In this document: in pieces, positions 4,888 through 5,762 of the stretch
Numbering within the stretch: the first letter of the stretch is position 1
Layout: each line of letters opens with the position of its first letter
Source of the DNA: a bacterium
GTDB taxonomy: Bacteria > Auribacterota > JABMQX01
Assembly: GCA_013203085.1 (NCBI GenBank)
Contig: JABMQX010000746.1
Coordinates: 1-5,762, forward strand
DNA length: 5,762 nt
Direction of reading: 5' to 3'
Notes under the pieces: generated by a model
Database searches by the model: none
Seen by the model: the letters and a program-made list of their open reading frames with translations, nothing else
What the model was told of the DNA's origin: nothing
Position numbers and translations under genes: made by a program

Positions 4888-5762
4888 GTGGTGAGGAAAG
4901 TACTGTGCTCGGGAGTGCTTGTCTGGATGGCTTTCCCACTCAGTCTCGTTGTCGGGAGCGAACTCGCCGACGCCAATCGGCTCTTCGTGCTCGAGAAGTA
5001 TGAGGACGCAGTCAGGGTTTATGAGAAAGTCGTTTCCGAGGAGAATCGGGACGAGGCTGCGGAGGCCCTTTTCGGAGTGGCAAGGGTCTATGAAATGTTG
5101 GGGCGGTGGAAGTTGGCGAGGGATGCTTTTCAAAAGCTCTTGCGGGAATATCCGGATTCGGACCTTGAGTCGTTGTCGAAGATTCAGCTTGGGCAATGCG
5201 AAATAAAGTTGGGTAATCTCCGGAAAGCCTGCGCTGTTTTCAGAGAAATCGAGGAAGAGTACGCGGGGAAAGAAGTTGCTATCGAGGCAAAGTACAACAT
5301 CGCTGCCCTGAACGTGGGCTTTTTCGGCGATGATCTGCGGAAAGCTCGCGCGGCAATTGAAAGGTATCGTGGCGTGCTCGATTCCGACCAAAGGAATCGC
5401 TATGTGATTCAGTCGAACTTTGGCCTCGGGCAGTGCTACATTCTTCTTCGGGATTATCCGCGAGCCATCGAATCGTTTCGCACGGTCATCGAGAAGGGGC
5501 CGGACACCGTCTGGGCAAATTACGCTCGCAACCAGATCGTCAACACCCTGAGCGTGCTCGGCGATGCGAAGCTCTCGAAAATGTTTGGGGAACATGAACA
5601 GTCCTGGTTTGATGTCCATCCGAACCTGCCGAACGCTTTTAAGATGAGCGAGCGATTTGCGTGGCGCGTCCCAGGAAGGACTCCCGCGTTAAGGATCTAC
5701 GCCATCGGGTTTTTTACCGAAGCGCCCAAGGCGGACTCGGGAGCGAACAAGGTTTTCTATTC
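4888..5762 (+). CDS. Exported TPR-repeat protein (3' end outside window)
   Basis: The frame is open from a GTG at 4888 to the window end, 291 codons so far. Residues 1-23 (VRK, then a hydrophobic run, VVGS) look like a Sec signal peptide, with cleavage likely before ELADANRL. Residues about 24-220 form helical pairs of the tetratricopeptide kind: LEKYEDAVRVYEKVV, ALFGVARVYEMLGRWKLARD, IQLGQCEIKLGNLRKACAVF, AKYNIAALNVG and FGLGQCYILLRDYPRAIESF. These repeats resemble YbgF/BamD-type periplasmic scaffolds, but I do not assign a named gene. After about residue 235 the TPR pattern ends and a different segment begins (PALRIYAIGFFTEAPK) that is cut off by the window. It starts 12 bases after the anti-sigma gene and is almost surely in the same operon, so it may be an envelope partner or part of the sigma regulon. 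The reading frame has no internal stop in the part visible. Confidence 0.88.
   Translation, partial: MVRKVLCSGVLVWMAFPLSLVVGSELADANRLFVLEKYEDAVRVYEKVVSEENRDEAAEALFGVARVYEMLGRWKLARDAFQKLLREYPDSDLESLSKIQLGQCEIKLGNLRKACAVFREIEEEYAGKEVAIEAKYNIAALNVGFFGDDLRKARAAIERYRGVLDSDQRNRYVIQSNFGLGQCYILLRDYPRAIESFRTVIEKGPDTVWANYARNQIVNTLSVLGDAKLSKMFGEHEQSWFDVHPNLPNAFKMSERFAWRVPGRTPALRIYAIGFFTEAPKADSGANKVFY

Noticed and set aside
4483..5619. Antisense open frame of 378 codons
   Set aside because: It lies opposite the anti-sigma and TPR genes, which have domain motifs, signal peptide and ribosome sites; no such support exists on the reverse strand.

Overview
The window reads as a piece of chromosome from an uncultured-type, moderately GC-rich bacterium. 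Every gene is on the + strand, and a periplasm is inferred from two probable Sec-exported proteins and a membrane anti-sigma factor. I cannot place it to a phylum. Its clearest fingerprint is a set of short composite repeats built from AATCCGAAATCC-like units, a TATCCTGTTATCCTGTC unit and (ACGCAAAG)n. From memory, similar units are scattered in genomes of several environmental and candidate phyla; I could not check this here.

Region 1 (1-2262) is part of a histidine biosynthesis operon in the order hisD (3' part only), hisC, hisB. HisD makes histidine from histidinol, HisC is histidinol-phosphate aminotransferase and HisB is imidazoleglycerol-phosphate dehydratase without a phosphatase domain. 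hisC and hisB overlap by 4 bases (ATGA), a tight operon joint. The hisD-hisC joint is instead filled by about 107 bases of repeat, and another repeat copy lies in frame inside the hisD reading frame. The other his genes are not downstream: the cluster stops at hisB.

Region 2 (2263-3419) holds a 95-base spacer with a repeat hairpin, then a gene for an exported protein with two similar halves that look like PsbP/Mog1-type domains. A perfect-core palindrome sits in frame right after the hydrophobic core of its signal peptide.

Region 3 (3420-3617) is a non-coding spacer with a degenerate repeat copy and a possible ECF-type promoter.

Region 4 (3618-5762) is a compact signalling cassette: an ECF sigma factor, a zinc-finger (HxxxCxxC) membrane anti-sigma factor overlapping it by 50 bases, and, 12 bases later, an exported TPR-repeat protein that runs off the window end. 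The likely logic is that the anti-sigma factor holds the sigma factor at the membrane until an envelope signal frees it; the TPR protein is probably an envelope partner or target. The stimulus cannot be read from the sequence.

I see no clear new enzymatic or defence system. The unusual feature is how closely the repeats are woven into genes: inside a protein, across a stop codon, against a start codon, next to a Shine-Dalgarno site and inside a signal peptide. No RNA gene, CRISPR array, transposase or convincing intrinsic terminator was found.
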